This document shows, piece by piece, positions 37,063-60,216 of a stretch of 64,000 bases of DNA. The position numbers and the translations under genes are program-made. Every line of letters begins with the position of its first letter. Positions within the stretch are counted from its first letter, which is position 1. The DNA lies in assembly GCF_032854445.1 (NCBI RefSeq), contig NC_088301.1, forward strand, positions 26,830,402 through 26,894,401, read 5' to 3'. Below the pieces are notes generated by a model. The model saw only the letters and a program-made list of their open reading frames with translations, had not been told where the DNA came from and searched no databases. Origin of the DNA: Liolophura sinensis. Its lineage: Eukaryota > Mollusca > Polyplacophora > Chitonida > Chitonidae.

Positions 37063-37615
37063 GTAGCTATTAATACCGTCATCTTCCGCACACTAAAGTA
37101 GTACCACCTGACATGTTTAAATTCAGGCGCACTATCTTGAAAGTAACGGACTGAAATACCTCGAATTGTGAAAAACAGGAAAAACATATTCGATTAAAAC
37201 AAAATTACAAAGCCTTCTTTCCTATGGGGTTCTGTACTATGGTAAGGTGGTTCAAATAAACCTGTCACTTACTTATGGCTTTGATATTGTACTTTTTAAA
37301 TAATTCCGTTGGCACACTAGGCCTGATATGCGATGATTTCTTTCATGTTCCATTTCTTTTCAAAAGTCTATTGTGCTAACTGTTAGAATGTTGGATTCAA
37401 TATATTTTACCTGAGACAAAACAGATGGGAATAAGCATTTATGACTATGTACACCTATTAATTGGTTAATTTTCCAACATATGCAAAGCAAATATGCAAA
37501 ACATGGTAATCTGTACAGCAACTCAGTCTTTGAATTTTGCATAGTAAAGGTATATCGATTTTACGACCCATAAGAATGTATGTATATGCACCTTTCTGTC
37601 TACCTTGAGCAGATT

Positions 37616-37990
37616 TTAAAACAACCAATCTAATTCACTTCTAGCCAATTTGCTTTCAGACAGAAGCGGAGGAACAATCCCGGTAAGCAGTGCTGTATCC
37701 TGATGGTGCTTGGTCACATGATCATCGGTGCTGCCCTTCTCCTTCAAGACGGCGGCCATTTTGGCAACCTCTTTTTGGATGTCTCGTGACTTAACTCCCG
37801 CCAAGTTGTGGTAGATGATAGTAATGCTCGGTCAAGTTTGTTCTCGACTCGGAACAGATCGACTGTCATCGCCAAGGTTCGGAACGCTCTTTGTTTGCAG
37901 GTCCCTTTGGACCGTGTGGTTCTTGGGCCGCGTCACGAACAAAACAATATCGGCTTGAGTTAACTGAAGATTGCTTATCATGGACGGTGT
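37616..37990 (-). pseudogene. Broken coding region, unidentified
   Basis: Three coding-like stretches follow each other on the - strand but in different frames: QADIVLFVTRPKNHTVQRDL (about 37960-37870), MTVDLFRVENKLDRALLS (about 37865-37810), and AGVKSRDIQKEVAKMAAVLK running to a stop at 37616. Two apparent one-base slips separate them. GC content is above that of the flanks. The pattern fits an inactivated gene or retrocopy. I do not recognise the family; a faint resemblance of the middle part to TNFAIP8-type helices is too weak to use. Confidence 0.3.
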
Positions 37991-37999
37991 CGTTTTTCA

Positions 38000-40320
38000 G
38001 AACATTTTAGGTTTTTAGTGGGTTGACACTCTGCATGGCGAAAAGCGTACGAATCATTCCCGAAGCTACACAGTTACAGCATGAATGAAGTAATTGTTTA
38101 CTGAAGAAAACAATACGATCTAAAGATGGACAATACAACTAAAATTCAGCAAAGTTTCACAAAGGTCTACCCAACAAATGAAATTGTGTGTATGAAGCTT
38201 AATACCGGATCCAACTCTAGGATCAATTACTGATATAATCCTTGTAACTTTAAACGACGACGTTCGTACTTAACGACGAGAAAATACACTTCATAATTAT
38301 AATCGACGATTGTTCTGACGTCGATGGACATAATTTCGACGAGATTTCGTTCAAAGGATTCTAGACTGGAATTCAAAAGTGATGTTTTATTTTCGGACAA
38401 AAGCATCTTTTCTTATGTCGCCACGGATCATTATTATATTCGTAATTAATGTTTCATATATTCAGCACATATATTGAAAATGTCACTATTTTTGCTGTTT
38501 TCCAATCTCATTGGTTATTGGTTGTGCAATATGTAATTTATTACCATATATTTATGTGCTGCATGCAGTTAGTGATTATAATCCTAACGTGACATATGTT
38601 TGACTTGTATAAACAGAGATGATACAGCATACAATTTATTTGAATCTTTATTTTATTTTATAGAAGTGATATATGTGAGGAGATGTGTATGACTTTGACG
38701 GTGATTTTATATTGTAACTTTATTGCCAACGCATCAAACATTTTCGGTCTTCAAAAAGTCGATAAAATCTCGACTACCCCAGTATAACTTCGTCTGGTAG
38801 TCTCCCAGATGTATACGCCCGGGTTTCCAGTTTACTTGACGCAAACGAGGCTGCAATAGGCAGCCAGACATGAAATATATGCCATGTATGACAAACCATG
38901 CTCTTTACAATTCGTCTGGTCGACCATGATGTTGGTGGGAACAGTATTACACGTAACCGTATTGTTATTGTATATAGGGTGGGCAATACACATAAGCTTC
39001 CTCTCAGACTGGCACAGTCGTCTCTCCTCCAAAATTGCAATCCGAAACCTTTGTGTCCGGAACTACAAACTAGCCCTTGTACATTTGAGTACCGTATTCA
39101 CATTTGCTTTTTCCAATATCCGTTGTAAAAAATGGCTCATTTATTATACACGCTACCCGGGGAACTAGCTTTTCATTATCTTCTGGATATCCATGTATGC
39201 AGCAGATCATGCAACAGTTGCAGGATAAAAAAAATAGTTATTACATTTTTTCATTGAAAACCCTGTGTCAGATGAAGGTAATGTTACACGGTTTAATTTC
39301 TTGCAACCATTTTCCGTATCATGTGCAAGTCGTAAGAAAATTTGGTTGTTTACAGTAAAGTTGATACTAAAACTGGAATGTGTGAACAAGATTCTGTGTG
39401 AATATACAGAATTTCTGGTCATTTCCAAGCCGTTTAGACCTGTCCATTATTAAATAATAATTTAATAGTCTGTCATTTTACATGATATATATGTAATTGC
39501 TGTAAATGGCCCGATGCAGATTTTTGTACTAATTTGCCTAACGGGGTCACAATATTTAATGTCCAACTTAACTTGATGAATTTGCTTAATCAGCTTAATA
39601 AAGTATTTTAACAGCGGCAAGACCAAAGGTGCTATATGAAGTCTTCGAAGCCATTGCATATGGTCACTTGAGCAGTATTTTGTGACAGGCTTGTAAACAC
39701 GATACGTCTTGAACTCATTAACAGTTTTCATGTAACTTGTATTACACATATTCACCTTTCCATCCTATTGTTTCTCAGTGACCTTGACCCATGTTTGCAA
39801 GGTCGTTGGGCATGTGCCTCACTTATCTTTTCAACATTGTTCTCTCTTGGATATTATAATATAATAATGACATGCATCCATGGTCGGATTAAGTCATGTC
39901 AGATGTGTGTAGACGTTTAGTCCATAGCTATATACGGATACAGAATAAACAGTAGTCACTTGTTAATCTATGTATGTGTTATACCTAAAACTAATTTTAC
40001 TTAAGTTACTATATATCCGTGTCTGAGTTAATCAAACAGAATGGTTCTGTATAAGTCCTTAAAGTCCATGGAACTTTTTTCTTGCTATATATATATAGTT
40101 ACATTTTTAATTCTTCATTGACATAACTGTATGTAGATTCAGCGCTTGAAAGACCCGTTTGATTCAGAGGCCCTGTTAATTTCTGGCACCAGTCTGGTAA
40201 AAAAAACAACCGCATGTAGGAATATCGGGGTAAACCTAGTATATCTTTGCCTGCTCAATGGCGGCTGGGGTCCAAGCCGAGCATACATGTACTGTTGTTC
40301 TTTTGTAATGCATTACCAGT
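38000..40320. other. Intergenic, weak Cys-rich frame
   Basis: On the - strand at 38832-39032 a frame has seven Cys (QSERKLMCIAHPIYNNN, QTNCKEHGLSYM) but also an overlapping longer frame. No splice support and no family. Confidence 0.2.
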
Positions 40321-40327
40321 TTGCCCA

Positions 40328-40575
40328 CACTCAAAAAGTTAATCTGTTAAATTCTATTGAAAGTCTGTTGTTTGAGTGACGCTAGGATGTATTCTGTTGT
40401 TATAACATAATAATTTGCCCTATTCAACATAATATTCTGTTAGTCAAGTAGAATGTTGAATTAACAGAATATGTGTGTTATATGTAACAGAATAAGTTGC
40501 AATAGCAGAATACATTCTGGTATCACTCAGACAACAGACTTTCTGTTGAAATTAACAAATCAATCTGTTTGAGTG
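40328..40575. mobile_element. MITE-like element, 248 bp, long terminal inverted repeats
   Basis: Left end CACTCAAAAAGTTAATCTG and the complement of the right end CACTCAAACAGATTGATTTG match, and the match continues inward through AAAGTCTGTTG and GAATGTATTCTG for about 75 bp. No coding capacity. Confidence 0.7.
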
Positions 40576-41748
40576 CACAAATAAAGTCATCGAAAACACA
40601 GGAATGGACAACAGACCATACAGCTTGGGTCAGCCAGAATTATACTAGGCGGAATCGGTTCTCGGTATTCATGCCCAATGAGAAAAGGTATAGGGCTCGT
40701 TTCGCAAAGTGTATACGTAACGCTGTCGTGAACGTAGCTACCATATTATAGGGCGTATAGGGCTAATCTCTTCAACAGTGCCTTCCATGTTTGATACTTA
40801 CGTGCATGTAACGTCGCGTACACTTTGTGAACCGGACCCTTAATTAGCCAATATACAATTCATATGCTTGGGAAAAGTACCCAGAAACAGCTGTGTTGAA
40901 ATATGCCCGCCAGTTGTGATTATCAGTTATGACATTGTGTACCAGATATATATAAAAGCTGATATATGAGGACCTGGGTCCTTACGGTTATTTATTACTC
41001 AGTGCAAATGCCTTGCTGGTTATGTCTACCGTGGTTCAGTCTATTTGGCAATTTGAGAAGTGTAAATAGGCACGAGTGTAAGCCTATCGTATTTGTATCT
41101 ATATGTACATCTAAGTAGATCGATGTCTTATATAAGTGATTCGATATATGTTATCTGAAGACGATGTACAAAATATACTTGATATTTACCTGTTACATCG
41201 GTGTTGCTTTTTTATGTTAATATCTTGCTTGGTTTGTTAACTGTCGTACTCAGGATTTTTTTTTTTACACTTTTATGACACTGGTCTGTCAGATTTATAC
41301 CGGTACAGGAAATTGTAGTGCCCATAGTAAATTCCTTCTCTTAGTTACTTACAAACATTCTGACTTAAAGCTGCAACCGAGCCAGCGAGACATGGATTCG
41401 AACCTGTTACTCCATTAGTCAGGGACTGAAACAGTGTGACTATAGTAGGCCTACAACATGTTAGGTAGAAAAATGGATGAAAACTAAAGGCAAGGACCTA
41501 CATGCATTATGCCTACTTATGTCAGGTTAAAAGTTGAAAGATTTTATTGGTCGATTTAGCGCCGTTCTCTATAATAATTTATTAATATTACAGAAGACGA
41601 ACTTCAGCTTTGAAGCTGGAAATCCCCATCCTTCATCAAATAATTGGTAAAACCTCACGCGTGCACTAGAGTTGGATTTCACGACGTGGCCTGACTGGCC
41701 AAGGACTTGTCGTCTGAAGCGATACTTGGTTAAGGGTCACTTCACAAA

Positions 41749-41930
41749 ACTTCCACAAAAAAGTCATATTTCTTGTAACTTTTTCGTTACTGACGTTTGT
41801 GGATTTGTCTTCCACAAAAATGTCATATTTCTTGTAACTTTTTCGTAACTGACTTTGTGGATTTGTCTTTTACAAAAAAGTCATATTTCTCGTAACTTTT
41901 TCGTAACTGATGTTTGAGGATTTGTCTTCC
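41749..41930. repeat. About 58-bp tandem repeat, 3 copies
   Basis: TTCCACAAAAAAGTCATATT then TCTTGTAACTTTTTCGTAAC and TGTGGATTTGTC. Confidence 0.85.
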
Positions 41931-42101
41931 CCTGATACACCAGGACCATCCATCTTGTTTGATATGCGTGTATAAGAACAATTCCACAGGCTTTTCTATC
42001 TGCATTAGCTGATCCAAAATTTTACACCTGCATGAACGTTTACATTTTTCATCAAATGTTGCTCATGGAAGAGTAATTCCGAACATACAACATTGTGATA
42101 G

Positions 42102-42242
42102 CGCACGTCAACAAAACAGTCGTCTGCTTTGACCAGTCACGTGTTTGCGCAACTGACGAGAAAACCCGCTGTATGGATTTTAATGCCATGGCTGTCATAT
42201 GGATTGACGAGATTGATGATAAATCTGACAAGAAAAACTTAT
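42102..42242 (+). CDS. Weak internal exon candidate
   Basis: Bounded by TGTGATAG and TAT/GTAAGC. The open frame between reads HVNKTVVCFDQSRVCATDEK, then TRCMDFNAMAVIWIDEID. No neighbouring exon and no recognised family; an opposite-strand ORF covers the same bases. Confidence 0.18.
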
Positions 42243-42649
42243 GTAAGCCTATAATATGCATATTGTGCATGACTGATGTCATAGTCTTGCACTACTGAGC
42301 CGATGTATATAGCTGATACCATGTTAACATAGCAGAAATCAGATACCATCAAATCCAGTCCCTCATCCAGTCTGATTGTATTCAGCGGTCCGGCTATGGC
42401 CCGTGATCCTAGACGAAGGACTCTATGGGTAGTCAGTCAGTACTAGATATAGGCTGACATGTAGGGTATTTGGTTTGTTTCATGAGATTTGGGGAGTATA
42501 TAGGTGTCAACGGGTTTGTCCTGTTTTCCATATAACATTGTGGCTTTATTCGTTCGTCAGGCATTTTCCAGACTGACTCCGACCTAAAAGTGGCTTGCAC
42601 TCGCGGCCATATTGAATCTCTATCACTAAAATATAGTGAATCTATGTGT

Positions 42650-42850
42650 CAATCGAAACAGACATTCGTATACCAGCCGTCAAGGAAAATAGACTTTTCG
42701 AGGTCAATACTTCGCAAGGCCAATTCTCTAAACGACGTTTAACAAAAACCACCAAAGAACTAAGAGAGTATACAAAGTACCAAATTAGGAGAGAATCGTG
42801 CAAAGGATCGAGAAGCAGTCAACATATTTCAGTGATGATGGAAAGACGCA
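42650..42850. repeat. Dispersed repeat D copy
   Basis: GACATTCGTATACCAGCCG, AAAACCACCAAAGAACTAAG and GAGAAGCAGTCAACATATTT. The 124-codon ORF over it is not supported as a gene. Confidence 0.45.
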
Positions 42851-44462
42851 AGGAATGTTTCAGGCGAATGAATGAAATAAGTACATTCAAATCGTTTACC
42901 ATGCTCGTATATAGGTTGTCGTTAATAAAATTTGTACCTCATTTGCGCTTTGATTGCAACTGTTCATACATTCGAGGTGGCGATCTAATTCCACATGATA
43001 AATGTACATCCGCTAGTTGAGTGGAACAAGACACAATTATGAAGCAGAATGCCAGAGATTCTGGACGCTCTGTCCACATTTAGGCCTACTTACAAGAGAA
43101 TTTTACTCGTTGTAAACTTGAGAACTTAGAGTGAAGGCATGTGATGAAATAACCTTGACACACTACTTTTTGCACTAATGACTTGTTACGTTAATTGAAA
43201 TCGTCACGCAACACGTATGATCTAACAAATGCTACAACACGCCATACGCGGGAGCCTTTGCTATATTGCTATCCAAGTAAGGATAATTTACCATGTCAAA
43301 ATTGAAACCATTCCATTTGTCACAAAGTCTAAAAAAAGAGAAAGCCGTTTTGGTTTTAGTACAAATAAAGGTCTAGTTAAGATGTACCATCTGGAGAGTC
43401 TGTGGTTTTCTTTAAATCCAGCGAAAGTAAATATATATGTTTCGCAGCTTTTGCTATACATGGGTTGTTTAAAGATAGCAGATCATCAATATACCGTTTA
43501 GTGAATGAGAAATATCGGGTCCGGTGATTATTACTCATTAACAATTTTTGCTTGAATACTCGTATTCATACGAGAAGTGGTATGGGTCAGCCAAAAGCGG
43601 GGGTGGGGTGGGGGTGGGGGGTCACAATTTGTACCTATCGGAATATCTGAACGGTGTATTCCACTTTTGCCAACTACTTTTGTTTGAAATAGAAATGTGG
43701 AGTTGGCGAAAGTGGAATGGAAGGTGAAAGTCACATCACAATAGACAGATTATCCGGATTAAATCAGATAAAAACAGAGGGGTTCTATGCAGGGGGGGAG
43801 GGGGGTATTTAAATTACTAATATTTTTTTAAGCTACAAGATATTACAGTTCTCCAAGATGTAGAAAATAGGAGGCACGATCAGCGCATTGAGTTACGGAG
43901 ATTTCACCATCTGAAAGTCTCTGATTCATTTCTCTCAGGTTCTGGTCAAGAGTGCCATACTTCCTCCGTTTTGGGGCGACAATGGCTCCATGCTGCAACT
44001 GGACAATTTTCATTTCTGTCACCGCCTGTTCTCTTTTAATTATATGAATATATTCATCTAAATTTGGATGGGCTTTTCCGGCCAGTGAATTGAGTATGTG
44101 ATGTCATCCTTCAAGGGCGTTGTTCGTTCTCAGGTCGTGGTTCCCGTGATGGTTCCAGACTTCTATATCCCATATACCCCTTCCATCCATTGTTCGGTTA
44201 TATAGTCCATAAATCGATTATACATTTGTCTGATAATGGAGCTTCAGATATGGCATGCAACCACACTTCTTCAATTTCATCTTTGGGAACGAGGGGTATA
44301 ACAGCTGATCGCCTTATAAGTTTCTTCACACCACAGTCGTTCTAGTAAATACATATCCCAGGGATTAAAGCTATGAGTACCAGGAAATTAGACATATTGT
44401 TGAGTCTGAAGCGGTTTGCTGAGAAAAGGAGTTTCACTGATCAAGGACAAATATAAAGAATA
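42851..44462. other. Intergenic, G-rich run only
   Basis: Contains the G-rich run at 43597-43621 and a second G-run near 43793-43805. No gene supported. Confidence 0.5.
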
Positions 44463-44474
44463 CACGGAATAAAT

Positions 44475-44667
44475 TTATTTATTTATTTGATTGGTGTTTT
44501 ACGCCGTACTCAAGAATATTTCACTTATACAACTGCGACCAGCATTATGGTGGGAGGAAACCGGGCAGAGCCCGGGGGAAACCCACGACCATCCGCATGT
44601 TGCAGACAGACCTTCCCACGTACGGCCGGAGAGGAAGCCAGCATGAGCTGGACTTGAACTCACAGCG
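44475..44667 (-). mobile_element. SINE-A, 5'-truncated
   Basis: Exact 12-bp duplication CACGGAATAAAT at 44463-44474 and 44668-44679. Truncated near box B. Confidence 0.9.
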
Positions 44668-44679
44668 CACGGAATAAAT

Positions 44680-45717
44680 ACATGAGTATATACATGTCAG
44701 CAGTATATATAGGCCTTGTGGTATTAAACTGTCCTTTTCTTGATGTTAGCACTACAAATCTTCTGGAGAAAACCGGACGTCCTTGAAAACAAAATATCGC
44801 CAAAAATGAGAATGTATTTCAGTATCTTTGCGGGCTTTTTTTTTAGTCCTGGACCAACCACTGGGCACTTATTCACGTTTTCACAAAACCCCTTACAATA
44901 ATACAAAGAAAAAAAGAAAGAAAAAGTACTTGTACCAGTACCCACCTTTCACAACAAAAACTGCCAGTCTGAGTGATCCAAGTGCGAAATCGTGCATGCA
45001 TGGAGTGTGAAAATTAACGGCGGCAGATTTTTTGCTCCGATAAAGTTAAAGGCTGCCTTGACAGACGAATTATACTTACTCAGTTCAGTATGGAAATCGG
45101 ATTGGCCTGCAAATTGTGGCAAAGTAAGCGGTTGGACATTGTTGCTGAAAAAATAACACGTATTACAGCCGCGTTATATCAGTCATCATAGTAAAGGGTT
45201 TTTTCTCTTCTTGTTTCTGTGATGACGTCATTATTCCATAATATTTCGTTATAAACATCCAAGTCATCTGCTTTCCTAACATTTCTCCAAGAGGACAATA
45301 TAACCTAGTAAAATTCGGGTAAATCAACTTTCATACGATCATAATTTCAAATTAATAATAAAGGCAATCCAACATCTTTATCAAAATATTTTCAAAGCCA
45401 TTAATTTCCAAAAGCTTTGCTTTATCATCAAAATATCTACGCAGCCATGTGAACTTTAATACTTGAGAATGTAAGTTAAAGTTTCGAGCATTAATATCAC
45501 CTAAAAGTTTGCCTTTGTATAACTTGAATAACACACGCAATTCTTTGGGGGCTTTACCCTCGGTAGCAAGAGCTTGCTTATTACCTCCCTTGTTTTGTCG
45601 GTCTTCTGTCCCGATGGAATTACAGGAAACATTGACACACGTGTGGTGCACTCGTTGTGAAAGTCCGTTGGTTTTATACTTATTCTCGTAGCTAAGTGTT
45701 AAACTAAGCAAACCAAA
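44680..45717. promoter_or_regulatory. Upstream region of DIMT1
   Basis: The promoter should lie here. TTTTATACTT at about 45671 is a weak TATA-like string, and CACGTGTG at about 45640 contains an E-box-like core. A 140-codon - strand ORF (45352-45774) overlaps exon 1 antisense and is most likely chance. Confidence 0.25.
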
Positions 45718-56551
<10,834 letters not shown>

Positions 56552-58300
56552 TCCAAATCCGAAGACAATTTCCAAAATCACCGCGGTAATTATAAAACAA
56601 TGGCTTGTGTTGACCTGGATCTTTCCCCACTAATTCGAGCCTATTCACAATGAAGGTTGGCAGAAATGATTGGTCCTGTATCAGATCACATGATCCACAC
56701 TGTCTTCTGTTGGCTCTGTGCCAAGTGAGAGCTGTGGTCATAGCCACACCTGATCTAGTTCCAGATTTGCGCGAGACCACACCATACTGCAGTTTTCACT
56801 GGCCGAATATCGTTAAGGCTGTGTCTGTCAAGTGAGAGATGTTTTCGTTGTTCCACCTATTTAACAAGGAAAAGACCATAGCAAACTTGTAGACAGTGAG
56901 AGGACAGCGTTTCAGTTTTTAGTATTACACATTATGGTGATCTTTAATCACCCGTCAAATGACGAAATAAACAGGCATGCTTCTCCATTTCTTTTTGAAA
57001 GTACTGTAAGCAGAGATTTCTGTTTTCACGGTCACAGAATGTATCATATTGTAAAGAAAGACAAATGTTTAAAAAAATATTTGTAAGCAATGGGAATGTT
57101 GAATTGAAAAATGTCGAAGTGAAAAAAGAATAGAAGTGCACCTCCATATGCTGGCAAGGTCACCTCAGTGCCAAGAAAGTTGTCCTGTTCTCACAAGTAA
57201 CCTCCATGTGCTGGCAAGGTTACCTCAGTGCCAAGAAAGTTGCCCTGTTCTCACAAGTAACCTCCATGTGCTGGCAAGGTTACCTCAGTGCCAAGAAAGT
57301 TGCCCTGTTCTCACAAGTAACCTCCATGTGCTGGCAAGGTTACCTCAGTGCCAAGAAAGTTGCCCTGTTCTCACAAGTAACCTCCATGTGCTGGCAAGGT
57401 TACCTCAGTGCCAAGAAAGTTGCCCTGTTCTCACAAGTAACCTCCATGTGCTGGCAAGGTTACCTCAGTGCCAAGAAAGTTGCCCTGTTCTCACAAGTAA
57501 CCGCCGTATGCTGGCAAGGTTACCTCAGTGCCAAGAAAGTTGTCCTGTTCTCACAAGTAACCGCCATGTGCTGGCAAGGTTACCTCAGTGCCAAGAAAGT
57601 TGTCCTGTTCTCACAAGTAACCTCCATGTGCTGGCAAGGTTACCTCAGTGCCAAGAAAGTTGCCCTGTTCTCACAAGTAACCGCCATGTGCTGGCAAGGT
57701 TACCTCAGTGCCAAGAAAGTTGTCCTGTTCTCACAAGTAACCTCCATATGCTGGCAAGGTCACCTCAGTGCCAAGAAAGTTGTCCTGTTCTCACAAGTCA
57801 CCTCCATATGCTGGCAAGGTCAACACTCACTGTCAAGTTGTGTGCATCCCAAACTATCTCCTCACTGATGGAAAGTAAACTTACTTTCAAAGCTGGCGTG
57901 GCTCATCGAGAGAGTGTCCTATTGTAAAAGTCATGAATATTCATGTGTTTTTAATACAAAGTTACATATATACCAGAATATTCCATAGCCTTAAGCTATT
58001 TCAGATGATTTGAATCAATCAAAGCTCCTATTTTATCAGTTTATCTGTTCTAAGCTCTGAACATGTTCATAAGTTGATTCTTATAAAATTTATGCAAAGT
58101 GTTGTAAAAAAAAATTCAAACGGCTAAAATCATTGAAGCAGAGAACTAAGCATTCATTAGTTTTACTTGCCAGAATCTGCTGTAGGTTAATGTTTTATGG
58201 ACAACCAACTGTTCTTTGTCTGAAATATGAAGTTATGTTTTTGTTCAGTGTATAAAATGGATAAAAGTCATTATCCGGCATATTTTGTAAATAAACGTAC
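56552..58300 (+). other. DIMT1 3' UTR and downstream region, polyadenylation candidates
   Basis: AATAAA occurs at 56966-56971, about 415 bp after the stop, and again at 58290-58295. If the distal signal is used, the 60-bp minisatellite at 57141-57831 would be part of the 3' UTR. Which signal is used cannot be told from sequence. Confidence 0.4.
57141..57831. repeat. 60-bp minisatellite, 11.5 copies, downstream of DIMT1
   Basis: Unit starts CCTCCATGTGCTGGCAAGGT. All units are exactly 60 bp, so two + strand frames stay open for 220-263 codons. The outermost copies share CATATG and GGTCACC variants, while the inner copies are near-identical. Confidence 0.95.
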
Positions 58301-59269
58301 ATGTACCATGTAAATACATTATGAAAGACATTTGGAGATTTGGTGTTGCTTTCTTGCTTTGTGTTGCGATTTGAAGGAAAAGTTGGTAGATCTACAACGT
58401 ACTTGAACGTATTTCACCTACTGTAATTTTTCAACCTTTTTGCATGTTTGCAAGGTGTTTCTTCACGCATATTCTGAAAGCATTATTCAGTGTAGACTGA
58501 TAAAATCATGTTTTTTTTTTTACATATTTTTGTGAAGCTGTGAAATTAGCCAATCCAACCAGTGTGGTTTTGTCTCCAAAATCAAAACTTCAAAAATGTG
58601 CACAAAATGCACTGAAAGTTGCTCTTTCATATGCTAAAAAGGTTGAGGGATTAGGGTAGATTTTTTACTGTGTGGAGGAAAAGGGATTTTGTGGAGCAAA
58701 CTACTAACCTTTGCTTAGTAAACATTATTATTATTATTATTATTATGAGACTAGGAATACCCGATGGAATTGAGAATGCCATTAAACACAAGGCAAAGTA
58801 TGTGAGTTTTGTGTGCGGTAGATGTGTGCAGAAAAAAGATTTTACATCCTTTTCTGTGGAGAAATTCTCCCAGCTTAATGAGATTTGGCATCCTTGTTCT
58901 GCGAATATTGCGTGACTAAGTGGTTTATAGATTTATTTCCTTGATGTTCTGTTTCATTTATCTGAATGCATTTCAAGTTTATTGTTGGCGGAATCAGCTG
59001 CTAGAAAACCACTGCACCTCAACAAGTATGTGGCAAACTTTCTGACTTGAAGCCACAGTTGATCCTCTTGGAGCAGATTCAGTCAAATGACTGGATTTGG
59101 TTAAGAGCTTGTCACGTGGTCTGAGGGATGACTCATTAAGCACTCGGCCAGCATGAACTTTATGTGATTATTCAACAGAAAAACAACTACTTTTTGCAAA
59201 GCTGACACATACACGTATACGTTCCACTAGCATATATTTTCACCGCTTCATTTCCACGAGCGCTAGATA
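58301..59269. other. Between the DIMT1 3' end and SINE-C copy 3
   Basis: A short (TTA)n run near 58727-58745; nothing else recognised. Confidence 0.5.
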
Positions 59270-59592
59270 CAGGATCAATCCTGGGTCGAGTCACACCTAA
59301 GACCCTAAAAGAGGAAGTTGTGACTTCCTCGCTTGGCGTTCAGCATGAAGAGAATAATGCAATGACTGGTTGACCCGTATCAGTATAATGGCTCGGGCGG
59401 GGCAGCTTACTTGCCTTTGGTGAGACATCTCAGTGCAGGACTAGATAAAAGAGTGGTGGAAATCCGTCCTGCGACAAGGAGGCACATTACATACACCCTA
59501 AAGATTCCTTCGTCGTCATATGACTGAAAAATTGTTAAGTATGGCATTAAAACCCATGCAGTCACTCACTAACTCACTCACTCACTCATTTT
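59270..59592 (+). mobile_element. SINE-C copy 3
   Basis: Begins inside the head (AGGATCAATCCTGGGTCGAG) and keeps the whole body and the CTCA tail. A SINE-A element has inserted into its tail at 59595. Confidence 0.85.
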
Positions 59593-59594
59593 CA

Positions 59595-59858
59595 CAAAGA
59601 GGGCCTAGTGGTTAGCATAATGAAGCAGCACGATGACCCAGGTGCCTGTCACCAATGCTATCGCTGGGAGTTCAAGTCCAGCTCATGCTGGCTTCCTCTC
59701 CGGCCATACAGGGGAAGGTCTTCCTGCAACTTACGAATGGTCATGGATGTCTCCCTGCCTCTGCCTGGTTTTATCGCAGAATATTTCAGCCGCCGTTGTG
59801 TAAGTGAAATATTCTCAAGTATGGCGTAACACACTTTAATCAAATAAATAAATATATA
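59595..59858 (+). mobile_element. SINE-A inserted in the tail of a SINE-C
   Basis: Near full length, diverged head (GGGCCTAGTGGTTAGCATAA). Flanked by ACTCATTTTCA at 59584-59594 and 59859-59869; the left copy is part of the SINE-C tail. A second head fragment follows at about 59870-59920. Confidence 0.85.
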
Positions 59859-60119
59859 ACTCATTTTCATTAGGGCCCTGCATGGCCTAATGAACAGCAC
59901 GCTAGTGTGATGATGGCATTCTTTGTTGAAGTAAATTAATAATTCACTTTCACAAAGTCACAACTTGTCGAAATGAATCATTAACACAGACAAGTTTTCA
60001 ATGGGACACTATCACTGCAACAAAATAAATCAAGGCAATAAAAAAAAAAAAGCAGTTGAAATAAGACCACGGATTTACTATACATACTATACACTGTCAT
60101 TTGTTACAAGTTTATACAT

Positions 60120-60216
60120 TTACTGTCCTGTATTACTCCTGGAGAGAAACACTTCTCGGAATTTAGACCCGGAAACAATAAGTATGAAAGCTGGTGTGCC
60201 TGCATGAACTCGGTAC
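60120..60216 (-). CDS. TTC4: TTC4 terminal exon (stop codon)
   Basis: Acceptor TTTTTTAG. It reads YRVHAGTPAFILIVSGSKF, then REVFLSRSNTGQ and TAA. The AG|G split codon joins it to the previous exon. No AATAAA lies just downstream; an AGTAAA variant sits about 45 bp past the stop (60074-60079). Confidence 0.9.

Noticed and set aside
37616-37990. TNFAIP8-like identity for the broken frame
   Set aside because: Only a handful of residues agree, and only after assuming two frameshifts, so it is not used as an annotation.
42646-43020. 124-codon + strand ORF
   Set aside because: Lies on dispersed repeat D, which recurs at 30455 and 32585 without the frame being kept.
57136-57927. 263- and 220-codon + strand ORFs with LPQCQESCPVL and CWQGYLSAKKV repeats
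   Set aside because: The 60-bp unit keeps several frames open; no start context, splice site or known domain. Treated as a minisatellite.
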